From: Symsagittifera roscoffensis
Lineage: Eukaryota; Xenacoelomorpha; Acoela; Convolutidae
NCBI RefSeq assembly: GCF_963678635.1
Contig: NC_087064.1
Location: forward strand, 55,808,338 to 55,872,337
DNA length: 64,000 nucleotides
Reading direction: 5' to 3'
Shown here: positions 53,999-64,000 of the stretch, in pieces
How positions within the stretch are numbered: the stretch's first letter is position 1
Layout of the letters: each line of letters opens with the position of its first letter
The notes under the pieces: model-generated
Seen by the model: the letters and a program-made list of their open reading frames with translations, nothing else
Database searches by the model: none
What the model was told of the DNA's origin: nothing
Made by a program: the position numbers and the translations under genes

Positions 53999-54355
53999 AC
54001 TGTTTCCTTATCTCATTAGTTGGTGCTTGTTTATATTCAGATCGATCCCACCTGAACTGTTGCGCGGACAATTGATAGTGATGATTATGAAAGTGAAAGG
54101 GTTGGATCGTACCATGAAGAGTAAAATTATTACAGTTATGTTCCCCCTTAGGTTACTCATTGTGCTATATTATTGTTTAGTTGATGGGGACTAACTGATG
54201 GGTCCGCGATCTTTAAGGGTGTCGCTTTATAAGACGGAAAGAGAAGTAAGACAAGCGTAGGGCGTAGCGGAACGAAGCGTTATGGTAGGTTACACTTAGG
54301 CTTATTAGGTGCTACTTAACATTATTCGGGAGAATACTAGACTAGAAGGGAAGAC
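53999..54355. other. G2 3' untranslated region and polypurine tract
   Basis: No coding. It ends with GGGAGAATACTAGACTAGAA and GGGAAGAC just before the TGT of the 3' LTR, the expected place for the plus-strand primer. Duplicated at 58,648-59,024. Confidence 0.6.
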
Positions 54356-56711
54356 TGTAGAATTGGTGATTTTAAGGTATAACGTACATAGCTTTTCCTT
54401 TGAACCTTGAACATGCAAACTAAGTAGTAGTAGTAGAGCTTAATCGTTGATTTAGTCTGGAGCAATTGGTAAATAATAAAGTAGTTAAGTTAAGATCGAA
54501 TTAAACTTGTGTTTACTTAAGTTCATGGAATTAATCCCCCTCCTTAGTGAAAATAGTCAATGCAACAGCTCACGGAAACTCTCCCCAACTCGGGAACTAC
54601 CGGGGCGAACTTTATGAAATTTAGTGGAGTGATACTAGAGATGATTTGACCCGGGCATGCAAAGAGCCGGATCCGCCCGACCCCCCGGGGCCGAGTGATA
54701 ACGGTTCCCGGTAGTGCAAATGGCCCCACCGGAAATCCTTAACTACTGGTCCGATTGAGCTCATTTTTATATATGTGGTAGCCCTGGGCGAGGGAAGCTT
54801 AAGTTTGAAGTTTCGGAGCCCCAAGGTCACCTCGGCCCGATTTACGCCCTAAACAACCAAACCCCCACCCAACTTCCGGAGGCTGTTTCTCGACCCCCAG
54901 TGACCCTTGAGAGCTAAAACTTGCAGGGATGGTAGATAGTGACATGGTCTATCGTATGTTAGGACGATGACCCGATTGGGCCAAGGGCACGGGCTATTAG
55001 CACTTGCGAAAATCACCCCTTGGAGGTGTTAATAGGCAATTTGCGAAAAATAATGCGCGAGGGCATATCGATTTTAAGGTACTTATGCGTAGTATGACCC
55101 ACCCCGGTAAAAAGGATCCCTGTAAGTCTTAGTTCCCAGTTGACCTTTCCGGTGCTAATTGACCTTTTCCGGGAAAAGTGATAACGGACTTTAAAACGGG
55201 ATAACTTGGGAAGCATTGGTCAGATATGGATGAAACTTGGTAGGTAGGACCCCCATGTGACCGCGAACCGATCATGGGGAATTTGACCCCGGGTGACCCC
55301 GGATTGACCTTTATTTGACCTTTTGGATTTTTAGCTCCAAAACCCTTAAATTTAGCACCGGAAAATGGCCCAAATTGTATGGTTTGCAATCAACAAGGTT
55401 AATGAAGCTATGTTATTGATCTTGGGTGGTGATTGGCATGTATGGGAATTTAGTTAGGCATTTCCCTGATTTCGATGGAATATCTTGACTTAATGTATAG
55501 TGGTATGTTGTTGGAATTATCAAGAGTTAGCTAAACAAACATTGGGTTCAATCTGACTTGGTGAATAAACTATTAATAGAAATGCGTCAATGGCACAGAA
55601 AGGTAGTCACATATTATATTGGCAATTTAGACAAGGGAATAGGGAATTAACTAACTTAAATGTTAGGAATGTACACGATATTCCATTGGCTTCTAGGGAA
55701 TGTTTTATTGGATCAATTGGACCCCGGATAAAGGAACGGCTTACCCTGAAGGTCGATTTGATTGAAATTTGAATAGGTTACGTATGTGAATTTTTGGATT
55801 ATGATAAACGGAAAATTAAGTTCACTGGGAATTTATCCTAGGCATGGAAAAAGGAAAAAGATATGGGATAATTAAATAAAGTCCTTGGGCACTTTGATAT
55901 GTAAATATAGCTTGAATTAAGTTGAAGTTGCACTTGTTATTTGTTTAGCATAGCTTTGATTGGCATTTTGAACTTGGCATTTAAAGTAATGTGGTAATGT
56001 TGGATTTATGAACTGGAACGCTGCGTAGGAGGCACATAGGTAAATGTTAAGACTTATACGGAATAACGGATCTCTAACTAAAACTAAGAGTAAATAGACA
56101 TAAGGCACGGACGTTTCGGTACAACCTTTAAGCGTGAGAACGATTTGAAGTTTATTGTTAACGAGTCGTATCTCGGAGTCATTGAGAACGGGTTAAGTTA
56201 CTCGTTAAAGTGATTGTGGATTAGTTAGTGGATGTAAGTTAGGCTATCTAGAGGATAGCGGGATCGTTTTTGAACGATTGTAATTGATAGAAGTTCTCGA
56301 GGAGAACGTTAGATATTAGTTAGGTGTTAAATGAACTGCAGGAGGCAGTTAATTGAATAATAGTAATCGCGGACCCATTCCTTTGAATGAATGATTAATT
56401 TATATTCCAGCCAATTGTAGGCTATTCTGTAGTTGGATTTGATTATTCGTTAATTCATTATTGTTATCGGAATTGTTGTTGCGATTGACTATTGATTGCG
56501 AGCGAGATACAGTCGAGAGAGCACACACCTAGGGGCAAGCAGCATAGTACGATACAGAACGGCCAACCACCAAATCAACCCTTTTGGGATTGTAAACAGT
56601 ACTGGGAATCGGTTGCCCCGCTGACCTCAGTATTAAAGGGAACATATTGCGGCGGTGTGAAATAGCGAGAGAGACCGGCCCAGAGATTTTGTGAATTCCC
56701 CCACGTTTACA
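54356..56711 (+). repeat. G2 3' LTR (2356 bp)
   Basis: It begins TGTAGAATTGG, ends CACGTTTACA, and shares its full length with the 5' LTR. It is followed by GTTTTGTCGAA, the resumption of the interrupted R1 element. Confidence 0.9.
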
Positions 56712-57256
56712 GTTTTGTCGAATTTTCGAAAAACTTTTCTCTTGTTTTTGCATAAAATTCGGCGACGACAAAAATTTTTGAAATTGCCCCCAAAAATTTT
56801 TTGTTTTTTTTCAACCGCAAATTGATTTTCGTATTGAAACAAACATTTTTTCAAAAACATTTTGCGTGCAGAATTTAATTTTTTTGTGCGTATAACGTAG
56901 TCCTGGATATACTAATATTGGATTTTTTTTCCATTACTCTTCATAACTTTTTTCAGAAACGCTTAAAACTTCTCTTTCTTTTGTATGACATGTTTTTGTA
57001 TGCCTTGATATCAATGTCTGTTAATTTAAAAATTCAAATTTTAGAAATAATCATCTTTGAAAAGTTTTGCCAAAATTTCTAAATTCGTTACTTTCATTTT
57101 ATTATTTGTGTGAGACAGAATTAAAACATTTCAGGCTGTTTGCAATGCAATTTTCATGCGAGACGGCTAAACTTTTGGTTACTACGTTTGAGTAATAAAG
57201 GTGTATGTCATTTGGTCAATTATGAAAATTGTATGGCTAGCATTTTTGGCCAAACC
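56712..57256. mobile_element. R1 right part after G2
   Basis: The R1 sequence resumes (TGTCGAATTTTCG, ...TGTCTGTTAATTTAAAAA..., CTACGTTTGAGTAA) and ends CATTTTTGGCCAAACC, a mutated version of the R1 right terminus. Together with 47,425-47,532 it forms one R1 copy split by G2. Confidence 0.75.
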
Positions 57257-57560
57257 AAATTGTTTCTTCCAATGATGGATAAGAAGGGTGATACCAATAA
57301 AAGAGTGAGGAAACGTAACATGGTGGATACAATGAATCATTGATCGTATTATTTAATTCATTAAGATGTATGTTGTCTATTTTGTTTTCCTTTACCAAGA
57401 GTTAATTGCACCATGGTGATAATATCTCATCTGACCTTGTTCAATAGAGCGACTTCACTGTTAGACTAGCTGACTTGACTGACTATGCTAAAAAAACTGA
57501 CCTTCTCTTGGCCATTTTCAGTCAGCTGGTTCAAACAACAGTTATTTCATTGAACACAAT
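57257..57560. other. Unassigned flank up to tandem duplication junction
   Basis: No recognisable gene. It ends at the junction with integrase sequence (AAT at 57,558-57,560). Its duplicate at 61,927-62,230 continues into different DNA. Confidence 0.4.
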
Positions 57561-57909
57561 TGACATAACAGCGACGTTGCCCTACAAACCTGAAGGCAGA
57601 GAACTGACGGGGCGATACAATGATAAGATGGCGAAGGTGATTTTGAAGTATTGTGCGGAGAATCCGAGGACATGGGATACGATGTTGCCGTTCTTGAGCT
57701 TTGTGTGCAACACGACAATTCATCGGGTGACGGGAGCTACGCCGTTTAGTTTGGTTCACGGTCAAAAATGCCATTATCCTATTGACCTCTTCTACGCGAA
57801 ACCTCACGATGAAGTGTTGACGAAGGATGGTTTTGTAGAGGAACTGGATGAGCTTTTCCGAGATGCTCATAGCAGTGCGAGGGAAATCGTTGGGACGGAT
57901 CAACGTTGA
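57475..57909 (+). pseudogene. Chimeric frame: flank sequence fused to G2 integrase fragment
   Basis: The first 29 codons come from the unassigned flank, the remainder from integrase (Leu-Pro-Tyr-Lys-Pro-Glu-Gly onward), joined in frame by the tandem duplication. The former Glu position of the DDE triad is Gly here (GGG) instead of Arg (AGG) in the left copy. The first two catalytic Asp are absent, so no integrase activity is possible. It ends at the same TGA as the left copy. Confidence 0.75.
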
Positions 57910-58647
57910 CAGGAGGATCACTATTGGAAGAAAGTTCATGGAGAACCCTATACAACTGGCGATAAAGTATGGGTGTGTGCGAAAGAAAACTTCAAGTCGA
58001 AGAAGCACTTCGATCCGTGGGACGGACCTTATGTTGTACTGGCGAGAATGTCCGAGGTGAACTACAAGGTGGCAAAGGAGTCGACTACGAACAAAGTGAA
58101 GTTCCTGCACTTCAACAAGCTGAAGCGAGTCAAAGAAGAGACAGCCCAGTCAGAGGAGGCTACAGCAAGTAAGCGACCGACACCTTACCGGTCGGTTAAC
58201 TTCTTCGACGATCCGGATATGTATGACGCTGATGAGTTGTTATGGCAAAACAACCGGGAGGGTTTTAATCATGACCCAGGCCCAAGAGATGTACCAGTGA
58301 GACTGTTGCCTGTGAGAAATCGACCGACGGAACCACAAGTTAATCCAGCTGTGCGAAATGTGCGAAACAGGGTGATGCCCGAACACTTTGCTGATCCACC
58401 ACAGCGAATGATGCCAGAAGTGGCTAGGAGGGAAGAAGATGCGATTGAGTCGTACGATGCGACGGAGCTGGAGGCCAGAAGGGAAGAGGAGCCTGCAAAT
58501 CTACCGAGTGAGGCGGAAGGCAGACCTCCGGGTGAGCCGATGGCTGCTCAACCAGTGATGGAAATTGGCACTGCGGATGACGGCGGTCGACCAACTCGAG
58601 TAAGGAGACCACCTGTGAGGTTTGGAATCGACGAGTTTGTGAGTTAA
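57910..58647 (+). pseudogene. pol: G2 integrase GPY module and tail, second copy
   Basis: Duplicate of 53,249-53,998, open from 57,973. The GPY motif is intact. The last residues differ (Asp-Glu-Phe-Val-Ser before TAA 58,645) because of the 8-bp insertion. Confidence 0.7.
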
Positions 58648-59024
58648 AACTTACCTTAGTTTACTAAACTGTTTCCTTATCTCATTAGTTGGTGCTTGTT
58701 TATATTCAGTTCGATCCCACCTGAACTGTTGCGCGGACAATTGATAGTGATGATTATGAAAGTGAAAGGGTTGGATCGTACCATGAAGAGTAAAATTATT
58801 ACAGTTATGTTCCCCCTTAGGTTACTCATTGTGCTATATTATTGTTTAGTTGATGGGGACTAACTGATGGGTCCGCGATCTTTAAGGGTGTCGCTTTATA
58901 AGACGGAAAGAGAAGTAAGACACGCGTAGGGCGTAGCGGAACGAAGCGTTATGGTAGGTTACACTTAGGCTTATTAGGTGCTACTTAACATTATTCGGGA
59001 GAATACTAGACTAGAAGGGAAGAC

Positions 59025-61380
59025 TGTAGAATTGGTGATTCTAAGGTATAACGTACATAGCTTTTCCTTTGAACCTTGAACATGCAAACTAAGTAGTAGT
59101 AGTAGAGCTTAATCGTTGATTTAGTCTGGAGCAATTGGTAAATAATAAAGTAGTTAAGTTAAGATCGAATTAAACTTGTGTTTACTTAAGTTCATGGAAT
59201 TAATCCCCCTCCTTAGTGAAAATAGTCAATGCAACAGCTCACGGAAACTCTCCCCAACTCGGGAACTACCGGGGCGAACTTAATGAAATTTAGTGGAGTG
59301 ATACTAGAGATGATTTGACCCGGGCATGCAAAGAGCCGGATCCGCCCGACCCCCCGGGGCCGAGTGATAACGGTTCCCGGTAGTGCAAATGGCCCCACCG
59401 GAAATCCTTAACTACTGGTCCGATTGAGCTCATTTTTATATATGTGGTAGCCCTGGGCGAGGGAAGCTTAAGTTTGAAGTTTCGGAGCCCCAAGGTCACC
59501 TCGGCCCGATTTACGCCCTAAACAACCAAACCCCCACCCAACTTCCGGAGGCTGTTTCTCGACCCCCAGTGACCCTAGAGAGCTAAAACTTACAGGGATG
59601 GTAGATAGTGACATGGTCTATCGTATGTTAGGACGATGACCCGATTGGGCCAAGGGCACGGGCTATTAGCACTTGCGAAAATCACCCCTTGGAGGTGTTA
59701 ATAGGCAGTTTGCGAAAAATAATGCGCGAGGGCATATCGATTTTAAGGTACTTATGCGTAGTATGACCCACCCCGGTAAAAACGATCCCTGTAAGTCTTA
59801 GTTCCCAGTTGACCTTTCCGGTGCTAATTGACCTTTTCCGGGAAAAGTGATAACGGACTTTAAAACGGGATAACTTGGGAAGCATTGGTCAGATATGGAT
59901 GAAACTTGGTAGGTAGGACCCCCATGTGACCGCGAACCGATCATGGGGAATTTGACCCCGGGTGACCCCGGATTGACCTTTATTTGACCTTTTGGATTTT
60001 TAGCTCCAAAACCCTTAAATTTAGCACCGGAAAATGGCCCAAATTGTATGGTTTGCAATCAACAAGGTTAATGAAGCTATGTTATTGATCTTGGGTGGTG
60101 ATTGGCATGTATGGGAATTTAGTTAGGCATTTCCCTGATTTCGATGGAATACCTTGACTTAATGTATAGTGGTATGTTGTTGGAATTATCAAGAGTTAGC
60201 TAAACAAACATTGGGTTCAATCTGACTTGGTGAATAAACTATTAATAGAAATGCGTCAATGGCACAGAAAGGTAGTCACATATTATATTGGCAATTTAGA
60301 CAAGGGAATAGGGAATTAACTAACTTAAATGTTAGGAATGTACACGATATTCCATTGGCTTCTAGGGAATGTTTTATTGGATCAATTGGACCCCGGTTAA
60401 AGGAACGGCTTACCCTGAAGGTCGATTTGATTGAAATTTGAATAGGTTACGTATGTGAATTTTTGGATTATGATAAACGGAAAATTAAGTTCACTGGGAA
60501 TTTATCCTAGGCATGGAAAAAGGAAAAAGATATGGGATAATTAAATAAAGTCCTTGGGCACTTTGATATGTAAATATAGCTTGAATTAAGTTGAAGTTGC
60601 ACTTGTTATTTGTTTAGCATAGCTTTGATTGGCATTTTGAACTTGGCATTTAAAGTAATGTGGTAATGTTGGATTTATGAACTGGAACGCTGCGTAGGAG
60701 GCACATAGGTAAATGTTAAGACTTATACGGAATAACGGATCTCTAACTAAAACTAAGAGTAAATAGACATAAGGCACGGACGTTTCGGTACAACCTTTAA
60801 GCGTGAGAACGATTTGGAGTTTATTGTTAACGAGTCGTATCTCGGAGTCATTGAGAACGGGTTAAGTTACTCGTTAAAGTGATTGTGGATTAGTTAGTGA
60901 ATGTAAGTTAGGCTATCTAGAGGATAGCGGGATCGTTTTTGAACGATTGTAATTGATAGAAGTTCTCGAGGAGAACGTTAGATATTAGTTAGGTGTTAAA
61001 TGAACTGCAGGAGGCAGTTAATTGAATAATAGTAATCGCGGACCCATTCCTTTGAATGAATGATTAATTTATATTCCAGCCAATTGTAGGCTATTCTGTA
61101 GTTGGATTTGATTATTAGTTAATTCATTATTGTTATCGGAATTGTTGTTGCGATTGACTATTGATTGCGAGCGAGATACAGTCGAGAGAGCACAAACCTA
61201 GGGGCAAGCAGCATAGTACGATACAGAACGGCCAACCACCAAATCAACCCTTTTGGGATTGTAAACAGTACTGGGAATCGGTTGCCCCGCTGACCTCAGT
61301 ATTAAAGGGAACATATTGCGGCGGTGTGAAATAGCGAGAGAGACCGGCCCAGAGATAATGTGAATTCCCCCACGTTTACA
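59025..61380 (+). repeat. G2 LTR, third copy (by segmental duplication)
   Basis: 2356 bp from TGTAGAATTGG to CACGTTTACA, nearly identical to 54,356-56,711. It arose by the tandem duplication, not by transposition: its flanks are duplicated with it and there is no separate target-site duplication. Confidence 0.9.
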
Positions 61381-61926
61381 GTTTTGTCGAATTTTCGAAA
61401 AACTTTTCTCTTGTTTTTGCATAAAATTCGGCGACGACAAAAATTTTTGAAATTGCCCCCAAAAATTTTTTGTTTTTTTTTCAACCGCAAATTGATTTTC
61501 GTATTGAAACAAACATTTTTTCAAAAACATTTTGCGTGCAGAATTTAATTTTTTTGTGCGTATAACGTAGTCCTGGATATACTAATATTGGATTTTTTTT
61601 CCCTTACTCTTCATAACTTTTTTCAGAAACGCTTAAAACTTCTCTTTCTTTTGTATGACATGTTTTTGTATGCCTTGATATCAATGTCTGTTAATTTAAA
61701 AATTCAAATTTTAGAAATAATCATCTTTGAAAAGTTTTGCCAAAATTTCTAAATTCGTTACTTTCATTTTATTATTTGTGTGAGACAGAATTAAAACATT
61801 TCAGGCTGTTTGCAATGCAATTTTCATGCGAGACGGCTAAACTTTTGGTTACTACGTTTGAGTAATAAAGGTGTATGTCATTTGGTCAATTATGAAAATT
61901 GTATGGCTAGCATTTTTGGCCAAACC
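61381..61926. mobile_element. R1 right part, duplicated copy
   Basis: Same as 56,712-57,256, with a few substitutions and one extra T in a T-run near 61,480. Confidence 0.75.
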
Positions 61927-62230
61927 AAATTGTTTCTTCCAATGATGGATAAGAAGGGTGATATCAATAAAAGAGTGAGGAAACGTAACATGGTGGATAC
62001 AATGAATCATTGATCGTATTATTTAATTCATTAAGATGTATGTTGTCTATTTTGTTTTCCTTTACCAAGAGTTAATTGCACCATGGTGATAATATCTCAT
62101 CTGACCTTGTTCAATAGAGCGACTTCACTGTTAGACTAGCTGGCTTGACTGACTATGCTAAAAAAACTGACCTTCTCTTGGCCATTTTCAGTCAGCTGGT
62201 TCAAACAACAGTTATTTCATTGAACACAAT

Positions 62231-62344
62231 CGGCTCAGACATGATGACAAATCGGATAAATACTTATAAAGTTACAAAAAAACCAAGGCCAGGGCCAAGC
62301 AATTTTTAGATGCAAAATCTGAGTTTATGATTGGGGTGGCTCAC
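62231..62344. other. Short unassigned spacer
   Basis: Sequence between the end of the 4.67-kb duplicate and the inverted S2 copy. No recognisable feature. Confidence 0.3.
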
Positions 62345-63620
62345 TCATAGAGTATCTTATTTTCGGCCGTATAGATTCGTGCAAATTCTTAGTCTAATAC
62401 CAATCTTAATCTTACTTTTATATCTCCTAGTCTCAATAGATCTATTGTATGCTGCTATTTGCAGATTAGATATCTGGAAGGAGAACAACTGAATTTTAAG
62501 TTATATTTGAATTGTTCTGGTGCTGAATCTACAAGTAGTTTCAGCATTACAAATAATTGTCAGTGTTAGTTATGGATCATGATTGGTTAGTAAGAAATAT
62601 TTTAAAGAGATAATTTTATCAAGAATATGATTGATTATAAATACTAATTTTAAACTGGTTCGACCAATCCGGGGTTTAGAGAGTTTTTAGTTTTCAAATT
62701 GTTTATTCTAATGAAGAATGGATGGAGAGATTTCTTGGTTTTTGGAGTAGTGAGAAGTGTTCCTGGAGAGAAAGAAGACAGTTGTTCGTGCTCCAGAAAA
62801 GTGGGTCCTGTTTATCCTAGATAGTCTTGAGTGATCGAGTCAAGATTTCAGATTGATGCAATGATCTACTGATTTCGTTAAGCTAGAGCGAGACTACGTG
62901 CAAGATGAAGTTTGACTCCTCTGTGTGAAGCGCCAAGTGACTAGGATTGGTATGAGAAGGCAACATCGAGTTGGCCATTGTCCTTCATCAATGGGTTGCT
63001 TTGCTGCAATGTGGGGTACATACTTCAAATCCAGTGAGAGTTGTGACTACGGCAACAAACCAATCAATTTTCCATTCGAAATCGGAAGGTCGTCGAAGTT
63101 TCATCTCCCTTTGCTGCTCGCTCCGGTTGATCTAAGAACTCTTTTTACATTGCATATTAAGTCTATATCTTGTTAGTGAGATCAGTTTTACTTTTGATAT
63201 TCAGTAGTTGTTTTCGCAGAAACGTTTTGATTGGTTTTGGAAACTTTCAAAGAGTCGCTCTCCCTAGAGCAACTCCTGTCGGAAATTGAGTGCGTGTCGG
63301 AGACGTGGTTGTATCGCAGTGGGTTAGGCCGGCTATAAAGAATGCTCAGGACCTCCTACTGGGAGTTGAGGCCAGTTGCTGGAGTATGATTTTACCGGCT
63401 CTTTGAGCAAAGTCTCTCTTTGTGCTCAACTTTTTATTCTATTTTATAATGTGTTTTTTTATAATTTTGTTTTTGGTTGTGTCCTTTCATCATAAACAGA
63501 TTGTTATGTTTTGGGTTTTCTTTTAACATTTTTGTGTTTTAAGTGGTATCAATAAAAATTGAAACTGGGTTTCAAAAGAATAAATTATCCAGTTTTAATC
63601 TGAGTTTATTCTGGTCTGAG
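62345..63620 (-). repeat. Dispersed repeat S2, inverted diverged copy
   Basis: The reverse complement aligns with 20,440-21,760: the hairpin (62,521-62,546), GTTTAGAGAG (62,676), CGAGTTGGCCATTGT (62,968) and AATAAATTATCCAG (63,580) all have counterparts. An 83-codon frame at 62,925-63,176 has no recognisable content. Divergence is much higher than between copies 1 and 2. Confidence 0.75.
63305..63400 (+). repeat. tRNA-like SINE head in inverted S2
   Basis: GTTGTATCGCAGTGGGTTAG (A-box context, near 63,309) and GGAGTTGAGGCCAG (degenerate B box, near 63,361) match the minus-strand head at 20,750-20,660. Confidence 0.45.
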
Positions 63621-64000
63621 TACCGTAAGACATTTTTGAACATGCAAATCGTTTTGTGGTATTAGTAGGCTGCGTTGACTAGTTAAAGCTTATTGATAAT
63701 TCCTTCCAACCGGGTCAAAGAAAAGTTTGAAACGAGTGAAAACAAGTTAGGGCTGTTATAAGTTATTATTGAAAATTGAAATTCGTTTATTAAACAATTC
63801 TACGTGGGCAAGTTGTGCGAGTTTGGTGGTTGGAGCGTGTGAAGTGCGTAGTCGAATAAATGACAAAAAATCTGTTATAAGAGAAGCGCACATAGAAAAC
63901 GTTAGTTTCGTGTAATTTATTTGCATCTTATTAATTTACTACATTTTATTTGAAGTTTACTACAAAAGTATTAATTTATTGCATTTGTAATAAAGTTTAC
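63621..64000. other. AT-rich end of window, nothing recognised
   Basis: No gene, RNA or repeat copy seen. Repeated ATTAATTTATTGCATTT-like phrases near 63,925-63,985 are low complexity. Confidence 0.4.

Larger units (their letters stand above)
47533..56711 (+). mobile_element. LTR retrotransposon G2 (Ty3/gypsy type, RT-deleted)
   Basis: A complete insertion: 5' LTR, PBS-like TGG, gag, PR-IN, GPY-type tail, polypurine tract (54,331-54,355, AGAAGGGAAGAC) and 3' LTR. The flanks GTGTT (left) and GTTTT (right) are a likely 5-bp target duplication with one change, and the interrupted R1 sequence resumes correctly across it. Integrase after protease with a GPY motif is gypsy order. Reverse transcriptase and RNase H are absent, and gag contains stops, so the copy is non-autonomous. 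Confidence 0.9.
52900..57560 (+). repeat. Tandem segmental duplication, left copy (4.66 kb)
   Basis: From TGACATAAC (52,900) through integrase C-terminus, GPY tail, 3' LTR and R1 right part to ACACAAT (57,560). It is repeated as 57,561-62,230 with few differences, the offset changing from 4661 to 4669 because of an 8-bp insertion near 58,637. Confidence 0.96.
57561..62230 (+). repeat. Tandem segmental duplication, right copy (4.67 kb)
   Basis: The junction reads ACACAAT then TGACATAAC. AAT is common to the left breakpoint (GGGAATTGACA at 52,894), the junction and the right breakpoint (ACACAATCGGC at 62,224). This explains why an LTR-bounded integrase fragment follows G2. Confidence 0.96.

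Noticed and set aside
59025-62230. LTR plus downstream sequence as a separate, partial G2 insertion
   Set aside because: The entire flank including R1 is duplicated with it, and the junction at 57,560 shows AAT microhomology instead of a target-site duplication.

Overview
This is animal (probably invertebrate) repeat DNA, most likely heterochromatic or intergenic. I see no intact host gene. The evidence is Ty3/gypsy-type gag-pol, tRNA-derived SINE heads with pol III A/B boxes, hAT and TIR-type MITEs, LINE-type fragments, and no bacterial-style operons. I cannot name the phylum from the sequence alone.

Layout. 1-18.0 kb: a strongly A-rich, G-poor (+ strand) gypsy-like element, called G1 here. 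It begins with a tandem array of 1.58-kb broken pol units (1-3.55 kb), each carrying an antisense LINE-endonuclease fragment, and continues as a decayed pol piece (to 4.16 kb). The main copy follows: gag (4.7-8.9 kb), protease (9.0-9.6), RT/RNase H (10.4-11.5), integrase (11.7-12.8), a pol tail, then two membrane-protein regions. The first (14.35-15.42 kb) has an N-terminal anchor and a Ser/Thr/Pro-rich stalk. The second (15.41-18.03 kb) is an envelope-like glycoprotein with signal peptide, Cys-rich ectodomain and C-terminal membrane segment, which I suspect is of class III (chuvirus/gB-like) type. All reading frames carry stops or shifts. 18.1-19.8 kb holds an unrecognised coding relic (U-ORF). 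20.4-23.3 kb holds dispersed repeats (S2), tRNA-SINE copies (S1) and an antisense retroelement C-terminus.

16,541-23,322 is tandemly duplicated almost perfectly as 23,323-30,104. 30.1-36.2 kb is a scrambled mosaic of older copies of the same modules and includes a ~330-bp hairpin palindrome. 36.2-47.4 kb is AT-rich sequence without genes, holding MITEs (TIR element R1, hAT MITE with 8-bp TSD), a tRNA-like SINE head, short dispersed palindromes and a minisatellite.

47,533-56,711 is a second LTR retrotransposon (G2), more GC-rich, with 2.35-kb LTRs, gag with zinc knuckle, and a long protease-integrase frame from which RT and RNase H are cleanly missing. It sits inside an R1 copy. 52.9-57.56 kb (integrase C-terminus + 3' LTR + R1 3' part) is tandemly duplicated as 57.56-62.23 kb. 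The window ends with an inverted S2 copy (62.3-63.6 kb).

The recurring theme is local tandem duplication with non-homologous or microhomology junctions (five independent cases, 0.5-6.8 kb), layered on nested transposons. The most novel biological content is the G1 membrane-protein module, the U-ORF family, and G2's RT-less but open PR-IN frame with helically phased TGACCY motifs in its LTR.
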